A DNA stretch of 64,000 nt from Arctopsyche grandis. Lineage: Eukaryota; Arthropoda; Insecta; Trichoptera; Hydropsychidae. This document shows, in pieces, positions 1 to 11,689 of this stretch. The stretch lies in NCBI RefSeq assembly GCF_051622035.1, contig NC_135359.1, positions 26,508,001 to 26,572,000 of the forward strand. The letters run 5' to 3'. The stretch's first letter is position 1. Every line of letters starts with the position of its first letter. The notes under the pieces were generated by a model. That model had not been told where the DNA came from. It did no database searches and saw nothing but the letters and a program-made list of their open reading frames with translations. The position numbers and the translations under genes are program-made.

Positions 1-1029
1 TGTAGGTAGTTTTTAATTTTATTTTTCATTTGAAACAATTAAATATAAATATTAAATAAAATATATTTTAAAGGTATTAGAAAAAAATACGATCGTGTGC
101 GGATCGAACACAGGAACGACACATTTATTTTTTTTATTTAATAACTTAATATGCGATGATATTTCATTGGGCACAACACTAGTTTGAAATAATATTGAAT
201 TAATTTGATTCCTATTTTATTTAATGCTAAGGATTGGGTTTCAGACAGAGAAATATATTATAACATTTCTCTGGTTTCAGATGAAGAATGCTTGGCATCA
301 ATTATCATAGACATGCAGAATAAAAACAATGCAAGCTAAATTTCTCACGTAAGAAAATTTGATTGACGCCAAAAAAAAACACAGGACTAAACTGCGTAAA
401 ACCGCTAATTCGACAAATAACGATTAGCAATTTGTGATAAAGTTGCTACTCTAACATAGCCATGACCTTTCATAATGACAAAATGCTAAAAATGCACTAA
501 AAATAAACACAAAAATGAATAGATTTGGACTGGAATGCGACTCGAACAACAAATCGTTTCAAAAGCAATATGATGAATTCCAACCAAGGACATGTCTTAC
601 GCATTTTGAACACTCAATTGGCGGGTTAAAAATAATCGCACCATCCATTAAGGTCAAACATGGAATGGGAAAAAACGTATGTATTGTGCGGTGGAATTTC
701 CTATCGAATTAGCATGAATTGCGCAAGCATTTCCTTATAAAATTGTAATGTTTCAACATTGGATCAAACGGTAAGGGCATGCGAATTCACTCTGCGATTT
801 TGAAAAGAACTTCAGCCTACTTACAGTACTCGAAAGAAAGTCTTTTTATGACGAAATGAATCGTAGGGGTTTCCGGACTCTCCATTTTGCGAGGAGAACT
901 GGTTTAGAAACTGTATCCAAAGCGAGTCGGCAGGACAGACTGGAGGAAATGAGTGCGATAATATCCATTAGTTTACCTGAGACGATTGTCTACGTTGATA
1001 AGAATTGTTATCTAATTGTAAAGTAGATT
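1..1029. other. AT-rich sequence, no gene recognised
   Basis: No splice-bounded or family-like reading frame was recognised. The only open stretch (515-712, 65 codons) has no recognisable motif. The part from about 780 to 1030 is less AT-rich than its surroundings and may be decayed repeat, but I could not place it. Confidence 0.5.
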
Positions 1030-1231
1030 GGTGGAATGATTGTCATGAGTGCGTGCGGAAAAACCCCCCACACGCACTACTCGGGCGCCGCCCGATCACT
1101 GACGGCTCGCCTCTTGCTAGGAGTAGACCTGAGACTGTCATGAATTGTTTTTGTTTCCACGGGTCGTAAAAGCGATCGTTCCGACCAGCTTCGCCAATTT
1201 TGCGCATTTCGCTATTGACACATCTCCACAT
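1030..1231. other. GC-rich island of unknown origin
   Basis: This stretch is much richer in G+C than the surrounding DNA and includes the palindromic GGGCGCCGCCC near 1083. The minus strand is open for 62 codons (1043-1231), but the peptide resembles no family I know. A short match, CTACTCCTAGCAA, occurs on the minus strand near 1110 and on the + strand near 62192, so part of it may be a dispersed repeat. A remnant repeat or a CpG-type regulatory island are both possible. Confidence 0.3.
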
Positions 1232-1477
1232 CTCCCGAATTTGTGATTAAATTAAAAATAAGCGTGCGAATGAATGCGTATTTCTATTTATACATTTTTA
1301 GGCCCGCGTGTTTCCCAATTTTTACGCGTCGTCTTTCGAACGTATTGGAACGTGTCCAATATAATATTTACACATGTCAAGAGCTCCGACGCGTTATCTT
1401 GTTTGACCGAGCTCATTTGGAATTAATTCGATTAGAGTGATCTTTGAACATCGAAGTATGTTTGAAATGTTTTTTTT

Positions 1478-3010
1478 TCATATTTTATTTATTTATTTAT
1501 TTATATATATATTTTAGCTATCATGCTAATTTAAAAATACATCTTAATTATTATACTTAACTCTAAAATTTATAATTAACTTATATGTACTGTCTCTCAC
1601 AGAGGTGTCTCTTCGCACCTCGCAGGAATGCATCCATGTTTTTAGCAGACCTGACGCACTCAGGGAGGGCATTATATATGAGCACACCCCTGTGAAAAAC
1701 ACCCCCAGCCGTCTTATTCTTTCTTACTCTACTTACAACTAGTTTGTCCTTATTTCTAGTATAAAAACTATGTTTATCTCTATTCCTTATTATATAATCA
1801 TCAAAATACTTAGGTAATAACTTATGATCTAACTTATAAACAAAAGACAATGTACTAATATTTAGACTAATTCTAATACTCATCCATTCTAATTCATCTG
1901 ACATACTTCCAATACTCTTAAATCTACTCACATTCAAAATATCTCTCATAGCTTTATTCTGTATTTTTTCTTAATCTTGGCCACTAAACAAATTAAGCAC
2001 AGTGGCACAATAAACCACATGTGGCAAGACAATTGAATTAAACACTAAAATTTTACTTTTTTTACTTAAAATATTTCTTAATCTACATAATACACCAACT
2101 TTTCTAGCCATTTTTTTTATTATATAGTCAGCGTGCATTTTAAAATTTAGTCCTGAATCTATGTATACACCTAAGTATTTTATATTTTCAACTTTTTCAA
2201 TTAACTTATCATCAATTCTAATTTCATTCAATATATTTTTATTTTTACCATTCAACCACATCATTTTTGTTTTATTCACATTCAACTTTTATTTATTTTC
2301 ACACAACCAGTCATTCACATAATTTAATTCTATATTTAAAATCTCAGACATTACATCAACATTCTTTCCAATTATATATATCAATGTATCATCTGCAAAC
2401 AAATGTATTTTACACAAATAAATGTATTTTAAACAAATGTATTTTAAACAAATTTTATTTTTATAAATGTATTTTAAACAAATGTATTTTTTTTTATATA
2501 TAATATAAATAATAAGGGTCCCAATTTGGACCCTTGCAGCACTCCATGAGGTGTTACATATTCAGAGGATAACACCTTATCAATTTTTACTATTTGCCTT
2601 CTATTATTTAAGTATGATTGAAGCCACTTTAATACTATACCATTTATTCCTAACTTATATAATTTTTGTAATAAAATATTCCTATCTACTGTCTCGAACG
2701 CTCGCTTAAAATCTAGAAAAACTGCTCCAACAACCATGCTAGATTCATCCATCGCCTCCATCCAATCAGAAACCACCAATTGGATAGCGGTTTCTGTTGA
2801 ATGTTTCACTCTAAATCCAGACTGTTCCACAACCAAACAATCATTTATACTAATGAACTCTTTCAATTGAATCATAACGATTTCCTCCAGCATCTTCTCA
2901 ACAATTGGTAACATATTGATGGGCCTCATTTCACTGGCTTTATGTGTGCCAGTAACCTTTGGTACCGGTACAATAGTAGGCACCTTCCATACATATATTT
3001 CAATTAACAT
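1478..3010 (-). mobile_element. Degenerate non-LTR retrotransposon (jockey/CR1-like), 3' part of ORF2
   Basis: This is a broken reverse transcriptase on the minus strand. The segment 3010-2495 reads through recognisable RT blocks: RPINMLP, the VEQSGFR region, FLDFKRAFETVD, and GVLQGSKLGPLLFILYI. The catalytic box FADD follows at 2399-2388, in another frame because of a tandem expansion between the two blocks. The frame then continues through an in-frame stop (2289-2291), the thumb-like NVNKTKMMW and KYLGVYID segments, and a second stop (1968-1970) to a terminal stop at 1581. Downstream on the minus strand a short 3' UTR ends in an (AAAT)n-type tail (+ strand TTTATTTATTTATT at 1481-1500). A TTTATT-type tail and this RT layout fit the jockey/CR1 group, but the clade is inferred. 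The element is 5'-truncated: no endonuclease was found. Confidence 0.8.
2400..2492. repeat. Tandem repeat inside the RT gene, unit AAATGTATTTTAAACAA
   Basis: About five imperfect copies of a 16-18 bp unit lie exactly between the RT block ending LLFILYI and the FADD catalytic box. The unit matches the coding sequence next to FADD (minus strand AAA ATA CAT TTG TTT, coding KIHLF). The array is therefore best read as local amplification of RT coding sequence after the element died. It breaks the reading frame. Confidence 0.7.
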
Positions 3011-3068
3011 TTTGGATAAAGCATTACGACCAAAATATTTTAATATTTTTCGTCATATCTCTTTCATT

Positions 3069-3218
3069 GGCAACGTCCACACTACCGATATCTACACCCG
3101 ATATTCTCGAATTTTCCATATCCAGTTCCCATATTGCAACTTGTGGTTGCTATTTAGGAACTGGTTATGGAAAAATTCGCAAATATCGGGTATAGATATC
3201 AGTAGTGTGGACGTAGCC
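3069..3218. mobile_element. Palindromic MITE-like element, about 150 bp
   Basis: Two imperfect inverted arms of about 60 bp (3069-3129 and 3158-3218) surround a loop of about 28 bp. The arms share GGC-[A/T]-ACGTCCACACTA and CCCGATATT, with scattered substitutions. The ends are GGC...GCC, and ATT lies on both sides (3066-3068 and 3219-3221), consistent with a 3-bp target duplication. GGC ends with a 3-bp duplication suggest PIF/Harbinger, but ATT is not the usual TWA, so the superfamily is uncertain. No coding capacity. Confidence 0.6.
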
Positions 3219-3229
3219 ATTGGCTAAAA

Positions 3230-5083
3230 GATAAATATAATCGAAATGCTTATTTGTCGTAGTACGAAAATGTAATACAAATAGATTTTATATTATAGTA
3301 ATCATTTTGAATTGTACTCAATTTAAGCTAATAGTTTTTGAGTAACACCAAAAGTAATAAAAAGCTATTCCCAAATCAATGAAAACATCAACATCATCTA
3401 ATATTGAAAATTCTTCGAGTGAAACTCACTTAAAACTAGTTTAGTTGAAATCAATAAAGCTCGCTTCAATTTCGTTCGTTTCAGCTTCGCCTGCGTGTTC
3501 AAAGATGTCGCAAAATTTAATTTAAGGCGATACATTATTTTAGCTTCAATTAAAATGTTTGGGTTATCATGATTTACTTACAATAATAATCTTGAAATTA
3601 CTTATAGATATTTTTTATATATTATCATATTTTATATTTATTTTTTAGGAAAACTTATTTTCAAATTTTCTTTAGCAGAAAGAACTAAAAAAAATTCAAT
3701 CAAAAATAAATATAATGTACATATATTTTCCTATTTTTTTCATGTTTACATATATTATATGTATACATGAAAAAAAAAATATATCCTATACATATATTAT
3801 ATGTATTAATATATGTATGTATGTATACGTACATACATTTGTATGTAAGTAAATTAATACAAATGTAGTTCAAAAAGAGAATAAACACTTAAATGGAATG
3901 GATTAAATTTCGTTTTAATATTTCATTTATATTACCTATTTAAAACAATTGATACAGTCATAGGCATATAAAAAGACAGAAAAAAAGTGAAAGTAAAATA
4001 TAATGTCCGGCTTGAAATACTAATAAGTAGTACAAATACAATATGTATAATGTATTAAATTTGTCCTTGATTTATATTAAATATTACATAATGTCAAATG
4101 TTTTTGCTATATTTTTTAAAATAAACAAAAAATTTAAAATTAAAATTGAATCACAATTTATAAATTGCATAGGGTCAACAGAAAATGACGAATGACCGGC
4201 GAATTCAATTGCTGATTAGTCATGAGCATTACGCACCTGCCTTCCTGCGTTGTGTCAAATAAGAAATATATTAACAGCATCAATGGAATCGAAGCACCTG
4301 CTATATTTATACATAATAGTATTAAAAAAACACTTTTAGCTAACAATAATGGGATCCTTTGGTGACATCGTCTATGCGATATAATAATTTTTTTTATAAA
4401 GATTTATTGAATTATAAGAAAATTGTGCGTAACGATACGAAGTAAGGAACTGATCAATTGATTATATAGGAGTTATTGTATGTATGTCTGTAAACATATT
4501 GCGTGTTTTGGATATATACATATGTATGTACATAGTCCGTTAGTGAAATCAATATAATAATACGAATCAGCTGCTTCCCATTTTGATATTAGTACTAATC
4601 TTGTCACGAGACATATGTAAGTACATATACAGATTATATTCTGCTTTATTCAAGAATCAATATTTATGCATCAGCATATTAAAGAAACTTTCTACTAATA
4701 TGAAGTAAATATAATATACGTGGGTGTATAAATACGTAAGTATAGCAATCGCTTTTCCAGTATCGAGACTAAGATTATTTCTATATTTATGTACATACAT
4801 TTTAGTTCCGTGTTTATAGGAAACTTCCTCAGACTTATATACACTTGTGCGTGTTAGTTAGGCTTTTCATTTGGGATCTAAAACCAAGTCATGGATTTAA
4901 ACATAAATATCTATCACCACTGGATGAAAATCTGGATAGTAAAATAAAATCACTGTCGTAATCATTAGCCCCGCGACTTCGAATCCATTTTCTTTCTTTT
5001 GTAATTATCTTTCATGATAGACTCTGTATGCTTCTTCTAAGAACACTTTCATTAAAAATAAAACTTATATAATTCTGATATTA
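3230..5083. other. AT-rich intergenic DNA, no gene recognised
   Basis: Only short open stretches of low-complexity composition occur here. There are several ATGTATGTACATA-type palindromes (about 3810-3845 and 4500-4530). I see no transposon ends and no splice-bounded coding exon. Confidence 0.5.
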
Positions 5084-5180
5084 CAGTTGAACTCAATTAT
5101 TACGAAATTCAAGGGACCGACAACATTTTTTTGTAATAAAATTAATAATGAGCAAATTGTACCTACATTTTTTAGTAAAT
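5084..5180 (+). mobile_element. Solo end of a pogo/Tigger-like DNA element (tentative)
   Basis: A TA dinucleotide is followed by CAGTTGAACTCAATTATTACG and then AAATTCAAGGGACC. CAGT ends followed by a 'GAAC...ATTA..CGAA' stretch are typical of pogo/Tigger-type terminal repeats, which duplicate TA. I found no matching inverted end downstream, so only a fragment is claimed. Confidence 0.35.
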
Positions 5181-5423
5181 AAGAACATAGTGTCGCAGTA
5201 TTTTGACTTTTTCTGGAATCGAGAGACAATCAGTGATTTTCAAAATGAGATATATTTAGTGATTTGAATCGTAATGGAAAATATACATACATATATGTAT
5301 GATGATGGTAAAAGGCCCCAATACTGATTCTTGCATTCATGATTTTTTTACGCATTTGTCGTGGAACCTATTTTTCTCTAAAATTGAGAGACGGATTTTC
5401 TTATATTATATTATATTAAGTGT

Positions 5424-5984
5424 CGCGGAGTCGGAGGATTTCAAGTGGAGTCGGAGTTGTTAAAAAATCAGCCGACTCCGACTTCATTTTTTTTTTTTAG
5501 TCTTACGGAATGCATCAACTAGACTCTCCAATTTTATTGAAGTAAATCCACTAATAAACTGAAGTTTAATCATTTCTTCATTAAAATCACGAATTTAAAT
5601 TACATTATAAGTAAAATCGTTGAATTGCACATATTTTGATGTGTTATGGCTAAAGCCGATGTTTTCCGCCGTCTCATACATTTTTTCGTTCTCATTTTAT
5701 TTTTATAAAATTTATTTGCTTGTGGATGAAATTTATCCACATACATATGTATATGTACTATGAATTTACTAACTTTTTATTTATACATATGTATGTCATT
5801 ACCAATAATTCAATAAATTGGGTTACATGTCAATTTGTAGAGATTTTTTAATTCCTTTAATTTCTTATATTTTCAATTATTTTTATTACTAAAACTTTCA
5901 TACGTTGGCAAGCAATGTCCATCTTACTAAAACCGTTCAAGTTGGAGTCGGAGTTTGGAATCAGTAAATTTTGATTCAGCCCTG
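5424..5984. repeat. GGAGTCGGAG-rich repeat, possible non-autonomous hAT
   Basis: The motif GGAGTCGGAG occurs at 5425-5436, 5449-5460 and 5943-5953, and its complement CCGACTCCGAC at about 5472-5482. The segment ends in CAGCCCTG (5977-5984), the complement of a CAGGGCTG hAT-type terminus. The left end is not defined and no 8-bp duplication was found. Confidence 0.35.
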
Positions 5985-6286
5985 GTTATATTAATGTTTT
6001 TATGTGTTGATTTTATTTCGATTTATTGGTCATTGAGACGGTTTGGGGATATCTGTTATGTCGCTATGACTCAATATGATATAAAAAACAATATATAATT
6101 CATAAAATCTTATTGCAATTAGAACGCGAAAAGAGAACGTAGCAGGGATAATCAAAAGTATTACGGTGTGAGAGCTGCAGGTAGGTGTCCCAAATTTTCG
6201 TAAAATCAGTTATTCGAATATCGAACATGAAATTGGTAAAATATTCGAATAATCAAATATTAGAATATATTATTACATTCCAATAT

Positions 6287-6408
<122 letters not shown>

Positions 6409-6548
6409 AACCAACTAAAATCATTATCATATTCGAATTCAGTGGTTAAAATTTAGTAAAGATTGGTTAGCCTCCGCTCTGGTAATTTTTTTTGTTGCTC
6501 AGTGTAATTATGTAGTTCCCTTAGGGAAATCCTGTGCGCGCTCATACG

Positions 6549-6850
6549 TATTTACTTATTTAATTTATTATTTATTATAATAATGACAACAAAATGACTA
6601 GTGTGACCTGACTGGTTGCCCCAAAGCGTTACACTAGTTTTACAAAACAAAAAAATATAAAAAACAATAAAAATTCCAATCATTCATCTTATTCAAAAAG
6701 TCTCGTGTTGAATCTCAAGAACCTAACCAGCTCATAAACATGACAATTGAACAGATCCAAATGCTCATCAATCAGATTGAGGAACCGGATAGCCTTTACA
6801 AGAGACGAGTTATTGAAAGCAGACGTTTTCGCAGGAATAGGTTGGAAAAG
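6549..6850 (-). pseudogene. C-terminal remnant of a non-LTR retrotransposon ORF2 plus 3' end
   Basis: Read on the minus strand, 6850-6689 encodes about 53 residues ending in a stop at 6689-6691. They include PAKTSAFNNSSLVKAIRFLN and LFNCHVYELVRFLRFN. This pattern (an aromatic-Asn-Asn/Asn-Ser start, then 'L-V-[KR]-A-I-R-x-[LW]-N', then a helix rich in Leu/Phe) is characteristic of the extreme C-terminus of jockey/CR1-type ORF2 proteins. The following 3' region ends in an A-rich tail (+ strand 6549-6583, TTATTTAATTTATTATTTATT). The sequence just upstream on the same strand, to about 7030, looks like decayed coding sequence of the same element. Confidence 0.6.
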
Positions 6851-7041
6851 TAAATGATGACGCAAGCTCTACCGCATTCAGGCGCCGAAAATTTAAATTA
6901 AAATAAAATCGAAAGGTTGTCGATTCTTCCCTTTAATACTCCAAAGAAATATTTGCAAATGGCAATAATTCTTCTCAAAGATAGTGAGTCAAAGCCTAGC
7001 ATACCCTGTAAAAAGGCAGTGGGAAATAAATAGGGGCAATC

Positions 7042-7841
7042 ATATGTATTTTATTTTTATTTTATTTTATTTATTGAAAAATCAACAGACAGGATGTACA
7101 TAGATATGTATAAAAAAACAAATAGTAAATAAATAATATATGTAACATCCGAGTCCAATAACAGATTTTTACAAAAATGAAAAAGATAAAAATAAGGAAA
7201 ACAAATTAAAAAGTAAAGAATAAAGGCATGACAAAATATGTAGAACATTGCATAATTAAACTATAGTATTAAAATATTGGGACAAGGTTATAAAATAGAA
7301 TATAAGAAGAAATTGAAATTTACAAATATAAAACAAATGAAAAAGGTAAATACAAAATAAACAAATGAAAAGGAAAATAATGAAAGCTATAATATGATTA
7401 AATAGCACATTACATAACTAAACTAAAGTATAAAAATATTGGAAATATTGGAAAAAGGTTAAAAAATAGAATAGGAGAAGAAATGAATCAATCGGTCAAG
7501 ATTCTCTTGATGTTAGACCTGAATTGATGTAGGGAAATACCAAATAGATCAACCTCATTCAGCTCTCCGTTAAACATACGATAAACGCGCTGCAGATAAG
7601 AATATTTTTGGGAATTAGTATTGGAAGGATCAAGTGAAAAGAGTGCAACGCGTCTAGAGTACCGAACTGGGATTCTGAAATTAACCTTATTCAGTAAATC
7701 AGAACAATCAAGGAAACCATTTATGAGCTTAAAGAAGAATATAGCATCAGTATGTCGTCGCCTGACAGAAAGATTGTTAAAAGAAAGGATTTTTAAAATG
7801 TCGGAAACAGTAGAATGGGTATAGGTAGGAAAAAGGTAGCG
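7042..7841 (-). mobile_element. 5'-truncated non-LTR retrotransposon, ORF2 C-terminus and 3' UTR
   Basis: The minus strand is open from 7841 to a stop at 7488-7490, 117 codons without interruption. It reads ...LSVRRRHTDAIFFFKLING, then NKVNFRIPVRYSRR, SQKYSYLQRVYRMFNGEL and ISLHQFRSNIKRILTD-stop. 'Lxx-R-R-x-x-x-D-x-x-x-x-[FY]-K-[IL]-[ILV]-N-G' followed by 'F-R-[IVL]-P...R' is the usual C-terminal layout of jockey/CR1-type ORF2. The 3' UTR runs to an A-rich tail at about 7042-7075. It faces the same way as the adjacent fragment at 6549-6850 but the proteins differ, so two insertions are likely. The open C-terminus suggests it is younger than its neighbours. Confidence 0.75.
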
Positions 7842-7974
7842 TATGTATGTATAGCGTAGGTATGTATGTATCTGGGTCTACCTTACGGCACCGAAGGTGA
7901 AAAGATTGAAAAGGCAAAGATCGAAAATCGAACGATCTTATATCGAAAGATCAAAAAAAGGGTGCATGGTAAAC

Positions 7975-8024
7975 GGTACTATGTATATATATAATATACA
8001 TAGTACCGGTACTATGTATATATC
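7975..8024. repeat. Near-perfect palindrome around ACTATGTATATA
   Basis: GGTACTATGTATAT at 7975-7988 is answered by ATATACATAGTACC (7995-8008), and GGTACTATGTATATAT repeats at 8008-8023. It may form a hairpin or be the end of a lost element. Confidence 0.6.
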
Positions 8025-8114
8025 GTCTCCATTGGCTCAACCTCCGTTGGCTCAATCAAAACTGCCATTTCTTGTCTCAAAGAAAGTCACGCGCCAAACT
8101 GGGAGACCGAAAAT

Positions 8115-8662
8115 TGGTAATTTATTACCAAAATGCACGAGGTCTCAGGACAAAGCTGGCTGCGTTTAATTCAGCCGTTTCTACTACATATTTGTGATGA
8201 TATGGTAGCACTAACGGAAACATGGTTGACTTCATCATTTTTTGATGCTGAACTTTTTGATTCTTCCTGGAGGCTGCATCGTCGCGATAGAGTAGATCGA
8301 CGTGGTGGTGGTGTATTATTTGCTTGTCGTGATTGGTTTCGGTCAGTCCGGATGACAAATTTTGAAACTCTATCTGGTGAGGACTTATGGAATTCATAAC
8401 TTGAAAATCATAATCGAGAAAGAATATTACGAAATACAAAAACCTTGTAAACATAGAATGAATTCAAGACGATAAACGATATATAATAATAATAATAATT
8501 ATTTTTAGTTGTTTGTGTATATATTTGTTTTGTTTTTGTTATGTCTAATTTATTATTTTGTTTCTTGTCTTTTCTGTTATATTTTTGACCATTGTGGCGC
8601 ATTAGGAATTCCTGTAATGCTACAACGGTCCAAACTTTAAATAAATAAATAAATAAATAAAT
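8115..8662 (+). mobile_element. Internally deleted non-LTR retrotransposon: endonuclease N-terminus joined to 3' tail
   Basis: At 8120-8195 the + strand reads YYQNARGLRTKLAAFNSAV, the start of the apurinic endonuclease of jockey/CR1-type ORF2 (usual motif YQNVRGLRTK). After one frameshift the frame ending at 8398 gives VALTETWL, then FDSSWRLHRRDR and GGGVLFACRD, the next endonuclease blocks with the conserved TETW. Reverse transcriptase is missing: the frame stops at 8396-8398 and within 250 bp the sequence passes into a 3' end GCGCATTAGGAATTCCTGTA with an (AAAT)n tail (8638-8662). The copy is therefore deleted in the middle as well as frameshifted. Confidence 0.75.
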
Positions 8663-8833
8663 ATATTACTGGCATGCGGTGAAATTATCTCTCTTTTTGT
8701 CATACAGCCTTGTTTAATGTGCGCGCGCAGAATACGCGAGGAAAAGCCTATTACTCTTGTTCCTGTTGTATCCTGCTCGCGCAAATTAAGTGAGGATATA
8801 CGACGGGAGAGAGAGAGTTTTACCGCACGCCAA

Positions 8834-10150
<1,317 letters not shown>

Positions 10151-10429
10151 ATGGTAAAGTCTAGTCTAAATTGAGTGTGCATTAAAAAAATACTATTGAC
10201 GATCAATGAGAATCATTGATATAAGTCACAAATTGACTTACGTGTATACCTTCAGACGGAATTGATCTGGTTTGGGTACGTCTAGGAGCCGTGGTACATG
10301 TCGAACGATAGAGATCGGCAACAGGTCGATCAGCGGTCGATATCGATTGCACCTTGCTCACGACGACAAGAAGTGGTTGTCGGTTGGCAGTGGTGGTGTC
10401 ATATCGAGAGCAGTGCATTATCAGTGGGA

Positions 10430-10870
10430 CTGAGGCCAGTCTCTTTTGGGCAGCAGTCTCGACAACTACTCCAGTCTTCAGTCGACGAGTGCTTTCGTTT
10501 CGGTGGGGCAGGTTTCACTTCAGATCGCTCGCTGAAGTCTCCGCGCCGCTTCCGCATTTCCGATACGCGTCGCGATTCGCATTGCGATACCGACACCGCT
10601 TCGCAATACGAATATGGTGGATTTTCCGATCCCAGTGCTCGTTTTCCGACCGTAATTTCCGGGCTTGTTTTAATTTGTTCCATTTTTTATTCTCTCTTGC
10701 AGTTTCGAGCTTTCATGTCTATGTAGTGAATGTGAAATGTGATCGGTGAATGCGTTCTCGTCGTAAAATGTTAACTATAGTTTTCCGCGTGTCTGTGTAG
10801 TGCGTTCTATATCGAAAGTTTATGAAGGGATACTGATTTTCTTTTGCTGAAGACATTCAACAGAAAGCAC
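10430..10870 (+). promoter_or_regulatory. Candidate promoter and 5' UTR exon for the main gene
   Basis: A stretch with many CG dinucleotides follows long AT-rich repeats. It contains TTCAGTC (about 10477), an initiator-like sequence for insects. It ends with a good donor, AAAGCAC|GTAAGA (10870/10871), followed by AT-rich sequence. The main gene's first coding exon has an acceptor just before its ATG (14976-14978), so a non-coding exon must lie upstream, and this is the best candidate. Frames are open on both strands here, as expected for GC-rich non-coding DNA. An alternative is a divergent minus-strand first exon, since CTGAAG|GTATAC and CAC|GTAAGT donors occur on that strand near 10240-10252. 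Confidence 0.35.
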
Positions 10871-11303
10871 GTAAGATTTTTTTAACGTTTACTTTTTATT
10901 TAAACTAAAAATTTTAAATTAATTTTAATAGATTATTCAGGATTATTCACATACATTGTCCTTTCCGTTTAAAAGCTTATAAATATTTTGAATTTTCTCG
11001 TAACTTACCAATTTCAATACCAAAAAACTTTAATTTTTTACCTTATGGAAATCACTATTCCAAGAAAATTTTCAACAATGTACATACATTTATTAACATT
11101 TTATGCTAATCGCAATGGATGCTGGCCCATTCGTCCACTTTTCTATTTAAATACACCCGCTACAGTTTAGTACCACCCTAAAAAAATAATAAATATATTA
11201 CTCTCATTTAATTTAAGTCGACAACCGCCCGAGGTCTTTAAAATTTGGCCATTCATGCTACATACATATATGTAGGTAGTACTTACATATATGTATGTAT
11301 GTA

Positions 11304-11681
11304 CAGAAGAATTCGGGCAGTTATAAAAAATAAATGTGGAGTAAAAAATTATTAACGTAATTTCTTTGTGTTTATTAATAGAATAGCTTATTTAAAACAT
11401 ATAAAAAAAATGTACAGGTTGAAAATCGCTTCAAAACAAGTGAAACACGACCAAAATGCAGCCAACACGTTTTCCCCATTTTTATACATTTCGCAAATAA
11501 TTTCAATATTTCAGTAAACACGTGGTAAAAGTTCATAGTTTGTCCTGTTTTAATATCCTTATGATCCTTGTCATCGTTTAATAAACTTTTGTACTGAGAA
11601 TATCGCTACATATGTACATTTAAGAGTAAAATCAAATTTCATAGAAATCTCAAAATCAGCTTTTTTTTTTGGCACTCACTG
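11304..11681 (+). mobile_element. Diverged 3' end of a Tc1-like element
   Basis: Resembles the 3' end of the complete Tc1-like element (about 20820-21187) along its length. GAAGAATTCGGGCAG matches the last transposase codons. Then come GTTGAAAATCGCTTCAAA, CATTTCGCAAATAATTTCAA, GTCCTGTTTTAATATCCTTA and the terminus CACTCACTG followed by TA (11682-11683). The 5' part of the element and the inner part of the terminal repeat are gone. Confidence 0.65.
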
Positions 11682-11689
11682 TAGTATGA

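Noticed and set aside
10298..10749. Overlapping + and - frames of 94-142 codons
   Set aside because: Three overlapping frames on both strands in a GC-rich island point to composition, not coding.
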